A stretch of DNA of 64,000 nt from Magicicada septendecula (lineage: Eukaryota > Arthropoda > Insecta > Hemiptera > Cicadidae), in contig CM068367.1 in the NCBI GenBank assembly GCA_034769895.1, positions 319,845,662 through 319,909,661 of the forward strand. The letters run 5' to 3'. Every line of letters begins with the position of its first letter. Position 1 is the stretch's first letter. The notes beneath the pieces were generated by a model, which worked only from the letters and a program-made list of their open reading frames with translations, did not search any database and was not told the origin of the DNA. This document shows, piece after piece, positions 10,758 to 23,345 of this stretch. Both the position numbers and the translations under genes were made by a program.

Positions 10758-10855
10758 ACAACTATATCTTACATTATCGTTATTCTTAATTCTATTTTAT
10801 TCTTATTTTACTATTCTATTAGTGACTCAATAGTCCTACGTTCCGGGCGACAGAA
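10758..10855 (-). promoter_or_regulatory. Unit 1 5' leader with primer-binding site
   Basis: The leader has 98 bp between the 5' LTR (LTR 2) and the gag ATG. Three bases after the LTR the minus strand reads TGTCGCCCGGAACGTAGG (10835-10852). This resembles a primer-binding site for a lysine tRNA but has TGT where TGG is expected and an extra G. I call it the primer site from position; the tRNA assignment is tentative. Confidence 0.6.
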
Positions 10856-12325
10856 TGTAATACACTTTTAAATAGGCCTTAATAAAAGTTCACGTTACTA
10901 TTATACATACTACACTCGGCCTACGAGCATGTGAAAAGTAAGAGTTTATCAAGCTAATTTACCCAATGACAATATTAATATTTATAACATACTAATTATC
11001 AGCAACAGAATGTAACAATTACTTTAGTGTACCGACTCTTAAAAATTATCCCAGGGCGCCAGTAATAAATAAACACAATTTGACTGTTATTAATTAAGTT
11101 TTTAATAACTAATTTGTATTTACATATTACAAAATTTGTAGATCATTACCTTTAATAAGTTTGCTATAAAATTGGTTTGTGCTTATTTCTTGGCTATGAA
11201 TTCTTTGACTAATTGAGTCACCAAATATGAGTTACATACATTTAAATTTAATAGACAATAGTACAATAAGTGTTCATTTTATTATTTACTTGCATGTTGA
11301 ATCCACTCTGCGCCGCGATGTAATCAATTCCACACGTTCCAGGCGGGTCGCCGACGTTAATCGTTGAGCCCTTATCCTTGTTAGTTTTGCACTAATTTAT
11401 ACACTTGTTTCACAGGTATTAAACACCATTCACTTTGACAACTTAGTGATAACTACACATGTGCCGTATGCTAATACACTTGTTGAATACACAGTATATT
11501 CTTTTACAAAGCTAAGTGCGTCTAACACCAGATTAGTAACTGCTTATTGATCGACCGTCCCGCACCATGACGTTTCACACATTTAAATCGCTATGTATTT
11601 CGACATTCAACGATTGATGCTGTGTTAAGTAAAACTTGGATATGTTACCCGATTTTACTTATCTTCTCTAATTTCTCTGCACGTTATTCTTGTAAACGAT
11701 TATTAAATGTTTATAATATGTAGCTTTCACAATACTTAATATCGCGTTACCGTGACTGACTTACGTGGCGATTGAAATATACTTAATCAAATTACTGAGA
11801 AATTATTATTGCAACTAATGTGAGTCTAATATCTGTAATCTCTCCGTTGACTGCCCTAACTTCTTACACTCCGTATTTTTATATTTCGCTAAAACTACCC
11901 TCACTCACTATCGACAAACTACACGCCTATTGGTCTGACTTACCGCTAAATTCAAAACTACCCAATCTGTTTAACGGAACAGCCCGCGCAAAAAATGACG
12001 CTATCCGCTATTCGTCCACAAAATGCGCGTGAACACGTGGTATGAAACTTCGCGTCACCTTCCATTTCACACATACGCTCTCTTTCTAAAATATAGCTCC
12101 CTTTTGTTAGGCGCACTTAACTTTTACAACCTTAGTAAATGTTTCTTACACCCAAGCAAACAATACAGTTTTATTATGGTCCGATCCGTCCGTGACAAAA
12201 TATAAATTCTTAGCCGACTTACTGGCGTCAACGCAAGGTCGTCTTTTGAATAGCTATCGCTCTTTACTACATATTTTAATGTTTTCTTACTTCTAAAGAA
12301 AACCACCGCTTTCTATAAATTTACA
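10856..12325 (-). repeat. LTR 2 (5' LTR of unit 1, 3' LTR of unit 2)
   Basis: The LTR is 1470 bp and differs from LTR 1 at about one percent of positions by eye. The transposon target TA (11780-11781) is empty. Confidence 0.92.
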
Positions 12326-12944
12326 TTTCTCCCTGGGTACCATATGACTTTGTCCCCGTAAAATTGTTAAGAATACAATTTTCCGTGATATCGTCCCCCG
12401 ATAGAATCATATCAAAATTTTAATAGAATTTGGGATTGATTCTATTGATGCGTCCCTAATCCCCTGCTAAAATTTTATATTACTAACAATAATTTGTTTA
12501 ACCCTTGCTATAATCTAGATTTGTTTGTACATCACATTATATTAATTACTCTTAATTTATTTAACATAACATGGTAATATTAGTTAGTTTACGATCTGTT
12601 GTTATACCCTAAGTGTCAACGGCATTTCAAGGTTTGTTTACATACAGACTCTCCGTCCCACCCTTGACAAACTGGTCAAACAACTACTTTTAAAATATTT
12701 TGCTTTACTCTCCCTTTCATCTCAACACATGTTACAATGACATTTTGCCCTAACATCTGTTTACGTTCTACTTCCCTTAACTTACTCTTACAATGAAGTA
12801 CATTCATAATAACTACGCTAATATTTTTGGAATCCTTATACAATTTAATAATTAACAATGATTATCTTATTTATTACACCAGTATTCGAATCTTACAATT
12901 ATTACATATGTAGACGTTGTGTGCTATTACAATCTGTTTAGTAT
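12326..12944 (-). other. Unit 2 3' noncoding tail with polypurine tract
   Basis: It has the same 619-bp length; the polypurine tract is at 12326-12334. The hairpins are preserved. Confidence 0.85.
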
Positions 12945-15900
12945 CTATGTAGTATCAGTGTTCATGTGTGTAGTAATGGTTCCTTGCTCATAATACGGTT
13001 TTAATTGTCGTATATTAAAATTTCCCCTGATACATCCTGGTCGTCGTGCGTCTTCTAGCTGGTAGGTTGCTGTTCCGAGTTCCTTTGTTATTTTATATGG
13101 TCCTTCAAATAAATTGCAAAATTTCCCTATTATCTTCTTGTTAATATCTGAGATTGGATACGCGCGTAGCAACACCTTATCTCCTATTTGGAATTTTGAA
13201 ATCTGATGAGCAGCGTTGATTCGATTTGTCCTTTTTTCTCCCTTTTCTTTTATGCGTAAGTAAATATTATGATAAGTAATTGGTTGGCTTGTCGGCATCA
13301 TTTCCTTGTCAAGATATTTGGTCCAGTCCCGCTCCGGTTTTCTTCCCCACTGTGCCTCGTACGGGGTGGTTTCAATTGTCTCATGGTATGTTTGATTTAT
13401 ACATGCTTCAACTAGATTAAGAAATTGTGCCCACTTTGTGTCTCTTTCGGATGTCAATGCCCTAAACATGTTGCCTAATTGTCGATTGATCCTTTCGGCC
13501 AAATTAGTGCACGGATTGCGAACAGCGGTATATTTTGGTTTAATACCCATCTCCGTCAATGCTGTGAACCATCGTTGACTGGTGAACTGGGTACCGTTGT
13601 CAGTCAGTACTGCTGATGGCCTTCCCATTTCTTCACAATACAATTTAATTTTATTTATAGTGGCGGTCGTGGTGGCTTGCCTTAATTTATATAATTTTAC
13701 ATATTTGGTGAAGTTGTCAATCACAGTGAGTATGTACCTGACCTTGCCCGTGGATACCGGTAATGGTCCATAGTAGTCAATACTAACTAGTTCACTCTTG
13801 TTTTGGGGTATGACAGGCTGCGTTTCGCCTACCATTCGTTTAAAATGGTCCTTGCTTTTCTGACATATTTGACAAGTTTTCGTAATTAATTTGGTAATCT
13901 TATTAACTGAGTTCCCCGTGAAATTTTCTTTGAACAGTTGATATGTACGACGATTTCCCACATGACTGTATGCCTGATGTAGTTCAGCAATCATATTGTG
14001 GCAAAGTTCATTGGTCAACATAAGTTTCCATATCCCTTTTTCGCTTCGGTATAATTTGTCATTGTGCCAATTGTATTTTTGGGCAAGTTTATGTTGTTTA
14101 TTGGCTCGTATTACGTCGATAATTCGCTTCAATTTCATGTCGGCTAGTTGATAACTTCTTATATTCTTGAGCTGCTCCTTAGCCTCCTTACTGATGCGGA
14201 TGTTGATAAAATTGATCTCTAACTCCTCGGTTCGATCGATTGGTTGTTCCTCGTCCACGTCTTCAGGATGCCTGCTCAGGATGTCCGCCATGATGTTATC
14301 TCGCCCTTTGCAGTGAATGATGTCGAAATCATACTCCTGTATAGCGAGAATCCATCGCGTTATGCGGGAGTTATTTAGGTGGCACTTTTTTATGAATATT
14401 AACGCCTTATTGTCAGTAATGATTGTAAAAGGCTTACCCAGTACGTAGGTCCTAAATTTTTGCAAACAGTATACAACACTCAGTAGCTCTAATTCTGTGG
14501 TGAAGTAATTACGCTCAGCTCCCCGTACCACGTGGCTTGTGTATGCGACTACTCCAATGTCGTTATTCTCGTCTAGCTGGTAAAGCTGGCCTCCCAACGC
14601 ATAACGACTCGCATCCGTGTGTATGTAGAAACGCTTGTTGGGGTCAGGATGCTTAAGAACCACTGATTCGATGAATAAATTCCTTGACTCTCTCAAAATG
14701 CTGATTCATTTCCTTTGTCCATTTAAACGTGGTATTCTTTTTTAATAAGTTTAACAACGGTTGCGTCGCTTTGGCGTATTTATTGGTGAATCGGTTGTAA
14801 AAATTGGTTAAGCCCAGAAATCCTTTAAGTTGTTTTTGATTCTTTGGCTTCCGAAATTCCTGAATGGCTCTAATCTTATCTGGTGCGGCGGTAATACCCT
14901 CTGTTGTTAAGTGATATCCCAGGTAATCAATCTCTTTACGAAACAGCTGCGATTTTTTAAAGTTGACAGTTAAGTTAGCTTGTTTGATGTCACGTAATAA
15001 TAATTTTAAGTGCCGTAGGTGCTCTTCCACGCTATCCGAGATACATAAGCAGTCATCTACATATAAGATCGTAAATGCCTTCACTTCTTCCGACAATACT
15101 CGGTCCAAACCACGTGTTAAACTTGCTAGGCTAGTCTTCAATCCGAACGGCGTCACTGTGTACCGATAGCACTTGCCTTCGTACAAAAACCCAGTAAAAT
15201 CTCTACATTCCTGATGCAATGGGATTTGCCAAAATGAGCTACGGAGGTCAATTGTGGACATGACTTTAATGTTACCACATGTTGCCAGTATCTCGTTAAT
15301 TGGAATGGCTCCCTCATGGTCTGGAACTGTTACTGAATTCAGCTTACGGGCGTCCAAACATAATCTAACCGTCTGGTCTTTCTTTACGACAGTAACCATA
15401 GGGTTGACGTATGGACTCTGGGCCCTTTCAATAACACCATGCGCCTCCATTTTCTGGATTTCTGCCTTCACTGCTTCCTTGTATCTCATCGGAATCGGCC
15501 AACCTTTCTGACAATAGGGTGTCCGATCGGTGACTTCGAATTTATGTTGGTACGAGTTAATCCTACCTGGCGTATCCCGGAATACCATTTTATTATCCAT
15601 CAAAATATGCTTTAGCTCGCTCCGTTCAGCTTCGGTTATGTCTGTGATAGTTTGTACCTTCTGTCCAATCAATTCTTCGATCTCTTCATCGGCAGATGCG
15701 AGTTCTACTCGTAGTATCTCCGCTGTAGTTCCTTCCTGGTTTTGGTCTCCCTGAACGATTAATCGTTTGTTGTTCAGGTCGATCACACACCCATTTTCTT
15801 CCAATAACCCTATGCCTAAGATACAATCTTTTATTAATTCTGGGACAACTACGAAGACACTATCGACTCTTAAACTTTCGATTTGGACAGTTAATAGGAT

Positions 15901-16224
15901 TTGTTGTGTAACCCTTTTTGACTTATTGCCGGTTGCACCCTTAATTACGGTATTCGACAATTTTAACATTTCTAGATCACCCAATTCCTTTTTATTGTCT
16001 TTAAACCACTGTTCTGAGACAGCGTTTAATTGGCTCCCGGTGTCCAATAAGGCGCATGTAGACACACCGTTCAACGAGACACTTACTTCCGGACATTTAT
16101 TAACTTTACATATTATGTTGACATCATCATCATCCATTAAATCATCTCTTAAATCTAGAAAAGTAGTGTTAATATATTTACTAATATTACTTAAGTCTAC
16201 TTCATATTTACAGAACTTAGCTAG
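12945..16224 (-). pseudogene. pol: Unit 2 pol, frameshifted at the RT/RNase H border
   Basis: One extra A in an A-run at about 14677-14679 shifts the frame at codon 487, ending the upstream product after a short out-of-frame tail (stop at 14653). Protease and RT with YVDD are complete before the break. The downstream frame holds RNase H and integrase but lacks its own sensible start. Units 3 and 4 have the same insertion, so it predates their multiplication. The group also shares H409 and N478. Confidence 0.9.
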
Positions 16225-17873
16225 TTTTTTGGCATAACGGTATTAACTTTGTTACCGTTCGCACCGCTGGTCGATGGAATAGGTTCGTTCTCATTTTTAA
16301 ACTAGTTTGTTCGTTTGGGGTAGTGAGAAGTAACTGGCCTACTTTCACTTTCATTTGCGCGCCCGTGCTCAGCTGGTCACTCTCTCTCCTCTTCACCCCT
16401 CGTCCATGATTTACGATCTCGCCGTCCGTCATAGTACCCTCGGCTCGCCTCTCTGGTGTCACTTCTCAGACTCATAAATTCTAACAAGACCTGCTCGAAT
16501 TCATTGATTGTCACTACACCACGAGTAATTATCGCAACTCTTATTTCATGCGGATAATGTTTAGTAATTTTTCTAATTAAATACTTATCAGGTATTGGCG
16601 GAATTAATTGTCGGTTTTCTAACAGTTTACGCTCTAAGTATTGGATCATGTTCATCCCATTCTCGGCGTGATACCTTCCGAATTCCAGTTCATTGCGTAC
16701 TCTCTCTTGGATGACGTCATTCCAATATTTACTTATAAATGCGTCAGTGAAGTCCACAAAATTGTTAATGTTATCTTTTACTAACCTCCACCACACTGCT
16801 GCCTCTCCTTCAAGATGTCTTGCTATCCACTTGATGTTTCCGGCCTCTTGATAATGTTCTCTGAATATTTCATTCAATTCTTTAATAAATTCCATCGGGA
16901 AATCACCCGTGCCATTATATTTTATGTCCTTCACCTGTTCGTTTGTCATGCTCCGATTACATGGTGTATTGCTTATTGACCCTAGTTTAGTTCGTACTTC
17001 CAGTTGTATTTGTTGTAATTTAAGGTGTGTCTCGTCAGACTTGCTGTTGATTTTAGTTTCCAACTCTTTCAGTTTTTCGACCTTTAATTCATTTATAGCT
17101 GCCATGTTATCTGCACATCTTTGATTGTTTACACTTACTGTTTCAATAATTATGTCCAAATTATTATTGTATTTTTCGTCAAGTTCTTTAATTTGTTGTT
17201 TTGTATTGGCACTAATTTCGGTACTAATCTTATCACAATTTTCTTCGATCTTATTATCAATATCTACTCTGAACTCCTGGAGAACTTTTTGGTGATTTGC
17301 TCTTTCTTGATTGAGTTGCGTGAATACTTCGTTTCTTAGTTCCATATTTTGTTTGTGCATCTGCTCTGATAATTGTTGCATTTGTTGTTTGTGTTGTGTC
17401 GCTTGTTGTGTTAGCTGTTGTGTTGTTTTTTCCGCCAGTTCTTTTATTTGTTCTTTTGTTTCTTTCGATTGTTGTTCAAGTCGTTGTGTTTGTTGTAATA
17501 GTTGTTCTTTTGTTTCTTTCGATTGTTGTTCAATTCGTTGTGTTTGTTGTACTAGTTGTTGGAGTATTGTACATATATCGGTGTCTTTGTTTTTCTCTGG
17601 TAATGTCTGATATACTGGTCTCTCTCTAACCTCTACTAGTGTTTCTTGTGTAATATGTTGTGTTTCTGCATTTTCTTCGTTCAGTCCCCGCGTCCTTGAC
17701 TCTTCATTCCCCATTGAAATGTGTGCGATCGTCTGCGAATCTCCTAGATGATTGCTTAAATCGAAGTCCATTTCGTTACCGTGGGATGTTGTTTCTGTAT
17801 TCATGTTATTGTTTTCTCCGTGCGTGTTGTTCTGTGTGTTAATGTTTTTCCTACTCGTACTCCGCGTAATCAT
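16221..17873 (-). pseudogene. gag: Unit 2 gag, stops at codons 499 and 524
   Basis: The frame is collinear over 550 codons from 17873. TGA replaces CGA at codon 499 (16377-16379), a CpG-type change, and TAG replaces AAG at codon 524 (16302-16304). The second is shared with units 3 and 4. Both fall in the basic tail after the capsid-like domain. L291 (Q in units 1 and 5-7) marks the 2-4 group, and M257 is private. Confidence 0.9.
16224..16230 (-). promoter_or_regulatory. Unit 2 gag-pol frameshift heptamer
   Basis: A AAA AAC followed by TAG, preserved. Confidence 0.8.
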
Positions 17874-17971
17874 ACAACTATATCTTACATTATCGTTATT
17901 CTTAATTCTATTTTATTCTTATTTTACTATTCTATTAGTGACTCAATAGTCCCACGTTCCGGGCGACAGAA
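17874..17971 (-). promoter_or_regulatory. Unit 2 5' leader with primer-binding site
   Basis: The leader is 98 bp; the primer site TGTCGCCCGGAACGTGGG lies at 17951-17968. It has GTGGG where unit 1 has GTAGG. Confidence 0.6.
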
Positions 17972-19446
17972 TGTAATACACTTTTAAATAGGCCTTAATA
18001 AAAGTTCACGTTACTATTATACATACTACACTCGGCCTACGAGCATGTGAAAAGTAAGAGTTTATCAAGCTAATTTACCCAATGACAATATTAATATTTA
18101 TAACATACTAATTATCAGCAACAGAATGTAACAATTACTTTAGTGTACCGACTCTTAAAAATTATCCCAGGGCGCCAGTAATAAATAAACACAATTTGAC
18201 TGTTATTAATTAAGTTTTTAATAACTAATTTGTATTTACATATTACAAAATTTGTAGCTCATTACCTTTAATAAGTTTGCTATAAAATTGGTTTGTGCTT
18301 ATTTCTTGGCTATGAATTCTTTGACTAATTGAGTCACCAAATATGAGTTACATACATTTAAATTTAATAGACAATAGTACAATAAGTGTTCATTTTATTA
18401 TTTACTTGCATGTTGAATCCACTCTGCGCCGCGATGTAATCAATTCCACACATTCCAGGCGGGTCGCCGACGTTAATCGTTGAGCCCTTATCCTTGTTAG
18501 TTTTGCACTAATTTATACACTTGTTTCACAGGTATTAAACACCATTCACTTTGACAACTTAGTGATAACTACACATGTGCCGTATGCTAATACACTTGTT
18601 GAATACACAGTATATTCTTTTACAAAGCTAAGTGCGTCTAACACCAGATTAGTAACTGCTTATTGATCGACCGTCCCGCACCATGACGTTTCACACATTT
18701 AAATCGCTATGTATTTCGACATTCAACGATTGATGCTGTGTTAAGTAAAACTTGGATATGTTACCCGATTTTACTTATCTTCTCTAATTTCTCTGCACGT
18801 TATTCTTGTAAACGATTATTAAATGTTTATAATATGTAGCTTTCACAATACTTAATATCGCGTTACCGTGACTGACTTACGTGGCGATTGAAATATACTG
18901 TACTTAATCAAATTACTGAGAAATTATTATTGCAACTAATGCGAGTCTAATATCTGTAATCTCTCCGTTGACTGCCCTAACTTCTTACACTCCGTATTTT
19001 TATATTTCGCTAAAACTACCCTCACTCACTATCGACAAACTACACGCCTATTGGTCTGACTTACCGCTAAATTCAAAACTACCCAATCTGTTTAACGGAA
19101 CAGCCCGCGCAAAAAATGACGCTATCCGCTATTCGTCCACAAAATGCGCGTGAACACGTGGTATGAAACTTCGCGTCACCTTCCATTTCACACATACGCT
19201 CTCTTTCTAAAATATAGCTCCCTTTTGTTAGGCGCACTTAACTTTTACAACCTTAGTAAATGTTTCTTACACCCAAGCAAACAATACAGTTTTATTATGG
19301 TCCGATCCGTCTGTGACAAAATATAAATTCTTAGCCGACTTACTGGCGTCAACGCAAGGTCGTCTTTTGAATAGCTATCGCTCTTTACTACATATTTTAA
19401 TGTTTTCTTACTTCTAAAGAAAACCACCGCTTTCTATAAATTTACA
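17972..19446 (-). repeat. LTR 3
   Basis: The LTR is 1475 bp; the extra 5 bp are the transposon excision scar. It shares ACATTCC (instead of ACGTTCC) with LTRs 4-6. Confidence 0.92.
18896..18902. other. Transposon excision footprint in LTR 3
   Basis: The site reads TA CTG TA where LTRs 1 and 2 have a single TA. CTG equals the last three bases of the transposon in LTRs 7 and 8. A duplicated TA flanking three terminal bases is the standard scar left by Tc1/mariner/pogo elements. Confidence 0.88.
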
Positions 19447-20065
19447 TTTCTCCCTGGGTACCATATGACTTTGTCCCCGTAAAATTGTTAAGAATACAAT
19501 TTTCCGTGATATCGTCCCCCGATAGAATCATATCAAAATTTTAATAGAATTTGGGATTGATTCTATTGATGCGTCCCTAATCCCCTGCTAAAATTTTATA
19601 TTACTAACAATAATTTGTTTAACCCTTGCTATAATCTAGATTTGTTTGTACATCACATTATATTAATTACTCTTAATTTATTTAACATAACATGGTAATA
19701 TTAGTTAGTTTACGATCTGTTGTTATACCCTAAGTGTCAACGGCATTTCAAGGTTTGTTTACATACAGACTCTCCGTCCCACCCTTGACAAACTGGTCAA
19801 ACAACTACTTTTAAAATATTTTGCTTTACTCTCCCTTTCATCTCAACACATGTTACAATGACATTTTGCCCTAACATCTGTTTACGTTCTACTTCCCTTA
19901 ACTTACTCTTACAATGAAGTACATTCATAATAACTACGCTAATATTTTTGGAATCCTTATACAATTTAATAATTAACAATGATTATCTTATTTATTACAC
20001 CAGTATTCGAATCTTACAATTATTACATATGTAGACGTTGTGTGCTATTACAATCTGTTTAGTAT
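19447..20065 (-). other. Unit 3 3' noncoding tail with polypurine tract
   Basis: The length is 619 bp; the polypurine tract is at 19447-19455. Confidence 0.85.
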
Positions 20066-23000
20066 CTATGTAGTATCAGTGTTCATGTGTGTAGTAATGG
20101 TTCCTTGCTCATAATACGGTTTTAATTGTCGTATATTAAAATTTCCTCTGATACATCCTGGTCGTCGTGCGTCTTCTAGCTGGTAGGTTGCTGTTCCGAG
20201 TTCCTTTGTTATTTTATATGGTCCTTCAAATAAATTGCAAAATTTCCCTATTATCTTCTTGTTAATATCTGAGATTGGATACGCGCGTAGCAACACCTTA
20301 TCTCCTATTTGGAATTTTGAAATCTGATGAGCAGCGTTGATTCGATTTGTCCTTTTTTCTCCCTTTTCTTTTATGCGTAAGTAAATATTATGATAAGTAA
20401 TTGGTTGGCTTGTCGGCATCATTTCCTTGTCAAGATATTTGGTCCAGTCCCGCTCCGGTTTTCTTCCCCACTGTGCCTCGTACGGGGTGGTTTCAATTGT
20501 CTCATGGTATGTTTGATTTATACATGCTTCAACTAGATTAAGAAATTGTGCCCACTTTGTGTGTCTTTCGGATGTCAATGCCCTAAACATGTTGCCTAAT
20601 TGTCGATTGATCCTTTCGGCCAAATTAGTGCACGGATTGCGAACAGCGGTATATTTTGGTTTAATACCCATCTCCGTCAATGCTGTGAACCATCGTTGAC
20701 TGGTGAACTGGGTACCGTTGTCAGTCAGTACTGCTGATGGCCTTCCCATTTCTTCACAATACAATTTAATTTTATTTATAGTGGCGGTCGTGGTGGCTTG
20801 CCTTAATTTATATAATTTTACATATTTGGTGAAGTTGTCAATCACAGTGAGTATGTACCTGACCTTGCCCGTGGATACCGGTAATGGTCCATAGTAGTCA
20901 ATACTAACTAGTTCACTCTTGTTTTGGGGTATGACAGGCTGCGTTTCGCCTACCATTCGTTTAAAATGGTCCTTGCTTTTCTGACATATTTGACAAGTTT
21001 TCGTAATTAATTTGGTAATCTTATTAACTGAGTTCCCCGTGAAATTTTCTTTGAACAGTTGATATGTACGACGATTTCCCACATGACTGTATGCCTGATG
21101 TAGTTCAGCAATCATATTGTGGCAAAGTTCATTGGTCAACATAAGTTTCCATATCCCTTTTTCGCTTCGGTATAATTTGTCATTGTGCCAATTGTATTTT
21201 TGGGCAAGTTTATGTTGTTTATTGGCTCGTATTACGTCGATAATTCGCTTCAATTTCATGTCGGCTAGTTGATAACTTCTTATATTCTTGAGCTGCTCCT
21301 TAGCCTCCTTACTGATGCGGATGTTGATAAAATTGATCTCTAACTCCTCGGTTCGATCGATTGGTTGTTCCTCGTCCACGTCTTCAGGATGCCTGCTCAG
21401 GATGTCCGCCATGATGTTATCTCGCCCTTTGCAGTGAATGATGTCGAAATCATACTCCTGTATAGCGAGAATCCATCGCGTTATGCGGGAGTTATTTAGG
21501 TGGCACTTTTTTATGAATATTAACGCCTTATTGTCAGTAATGATTGTAAAAGGCTTACCCAGTACGTAGGTCCTAAATTTTTGCAAACAGTATACAACAC
21601 TCAGTAGCTCTAATTCTGTGGTGAAGTAATTACGCTCAGCTCCCCGTACCACGCGGCTTGTGTATGCGACTACTCCAATGTCGTTATTCTCGTCTAGCTG
21701 GTAAAGCTGGCCTCCCAACGCATAACGACTCGCATCCGTGTGTAGGTAGAAACGCTTGTTGGGGTCAGGATGCTTAAGAACCACTGATTCGATGAATAAA
21801 TTCCTTGACTCTCTCAAAATGCTGATTCATTTCCTTTGTCCATTTAAACGTGGTATTCTTTTTTAATAAGTTTAACAACGGTTGCGTCGCTTTGGCGTAT
21901 TTATTGGTGAATCGGTTGTAAAAATTGGTTAAGCCCAGAAATCCTTTAAGTTGTTTTTGATTCTTTGGCTTCCGAAATTCCTGAATGGCTCTAATCTTAT
22001 CTGGTGCGGCGGTAATACCCTCTGTTGTTAAGTGATATCCCAGGTAATCAATCTCTTTACGAAACAGCTGCGATTTTTTAAAGTTGACAGTTAAGTTAGC
22101 TTGTTTGATGTCACGTAATAATAATTTTAAGTGCCGTAGGTGCTCTTCCACGCTATCCGAGATACATAAGCAGTCATCTACATATAAGATCGTAAATGCC
22201 TTCACTTCTTCCGACAATACTCGGTCCAAACCACGTGTTAAACTTGCTAGGCTAGTCTTCAATCCGAACGGCGTCACTGTGTACCGATAGCACTTGCCTT
22301 CGTACAAAAACCCAGTAAAATCTCTACATTCCTGATGCAATGGGATTTGCCAAAATGAGCTACGGAGGTCAATTGTGGACATGACTTTAATGTTACCACA
22401 TGTTGCCAGTATCTCGTTAATTGGAATGACTCCCTCATGGTCTGGAACTGTTACTGAATTCAGCTTACGGGCGTCCAAACATAATCTAACCGTCTGGTCT
22501 TTCTTTACGACAGTAACCATAGGGTTGACGTATGGACTCTGGGCCCTTTCAATAACACCATGCGCCTCCATTTTCTGGATTTCTGCCTTCACTGCTTCCT
22601 TGTATCTCATCGGAATCGGCCAACCTTTCTGACAATAGGGTGTCCGATCGGTGACTTCGAATTTATGTTGGTACGAGTTAATCCTACCTGGCGTATCCCG
22701 GAATACCATTTTATTATCCATCAAAATATGCTTTAGCTCGCTCCGTTCAGCTTCGGATATGTCTGTGATAGTTTGTACCTTCTGTCCAATCAATTCTTCG
22801 ATCTCTTCATCGGCAGATGCGAGTTCTACTCGTAGTATCTCCGCTGTAGTTCCTTCCTGGTTTTGGTCTCCCTGAACGAATAATCGTTTGTTGTTCAGGT
22901 CGATCACACACCCATTTTCTTCCAATAACCCTATGCCTAAGATACAATCTTTTATTAATTCTGGGACAACTACGAAGACACTATCGACTCTTAAACTTTC

Positions 23001-23345
23001 GATTTGGACAGTTAATAGGATTTGTTGTGTAACCCTTTTTGACTTATTGCCGGTTGCACCCTTAATTACGGTATTCGACAATTTTAACATTTCTAGATCA
23101 CCCAATTCCTTTTTATTGTCTTTAAACCACTGTTCTGAGACAGCGTTTAATTGGCTCCCGGTGTCCAATAAGGCGCATGTAGACACACCGTTCAACGAGA
23201 CACTTACTTCCGGACATTTATTAACTTTACATATTATGTTGACATCATCATCATCCATTAAATCATCTCTTAAATCTAGAAAAGTAGTGTTAATATATTT
23301 ACTAATATTACTTAAGTCTACTTCATATTTACAGAACTTAGCTAG
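20066..23345 (-). pseudogene. pol: Unit 3 pol, frameshifted
   Basis: It carries the shared 1-bp insertion (21798-21800 region) and no other break in the frame. V replaces A at residue 277, as in unit 4; F for I at residue 127 and S for T at residue 168 are private. Confidence 0.9.

Larger units (their letters stand above)
3742..10855 (-). mobile_element. Array unit 1 (LTR 1 + internal region 1)
   Basis: This leftmost unit, 7114 bp, borders the host. Its LTR has the empty TA site. It is the only unit with a nonsense codon in pol. It shares gag residues K6 and N193 with unit 7 rather than with its neighbours in units 2-4. Confidence 0.9.
10856..17971 (-). mobile_element. Array unit 2
   Basis: The length is 7116 bp. 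LTR 2 still has the empty TA site, but the internal region already carries the gag and pol lesions shared with units 3 and 4, so LTR and internal part have different histories. Confidence 0.9.
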
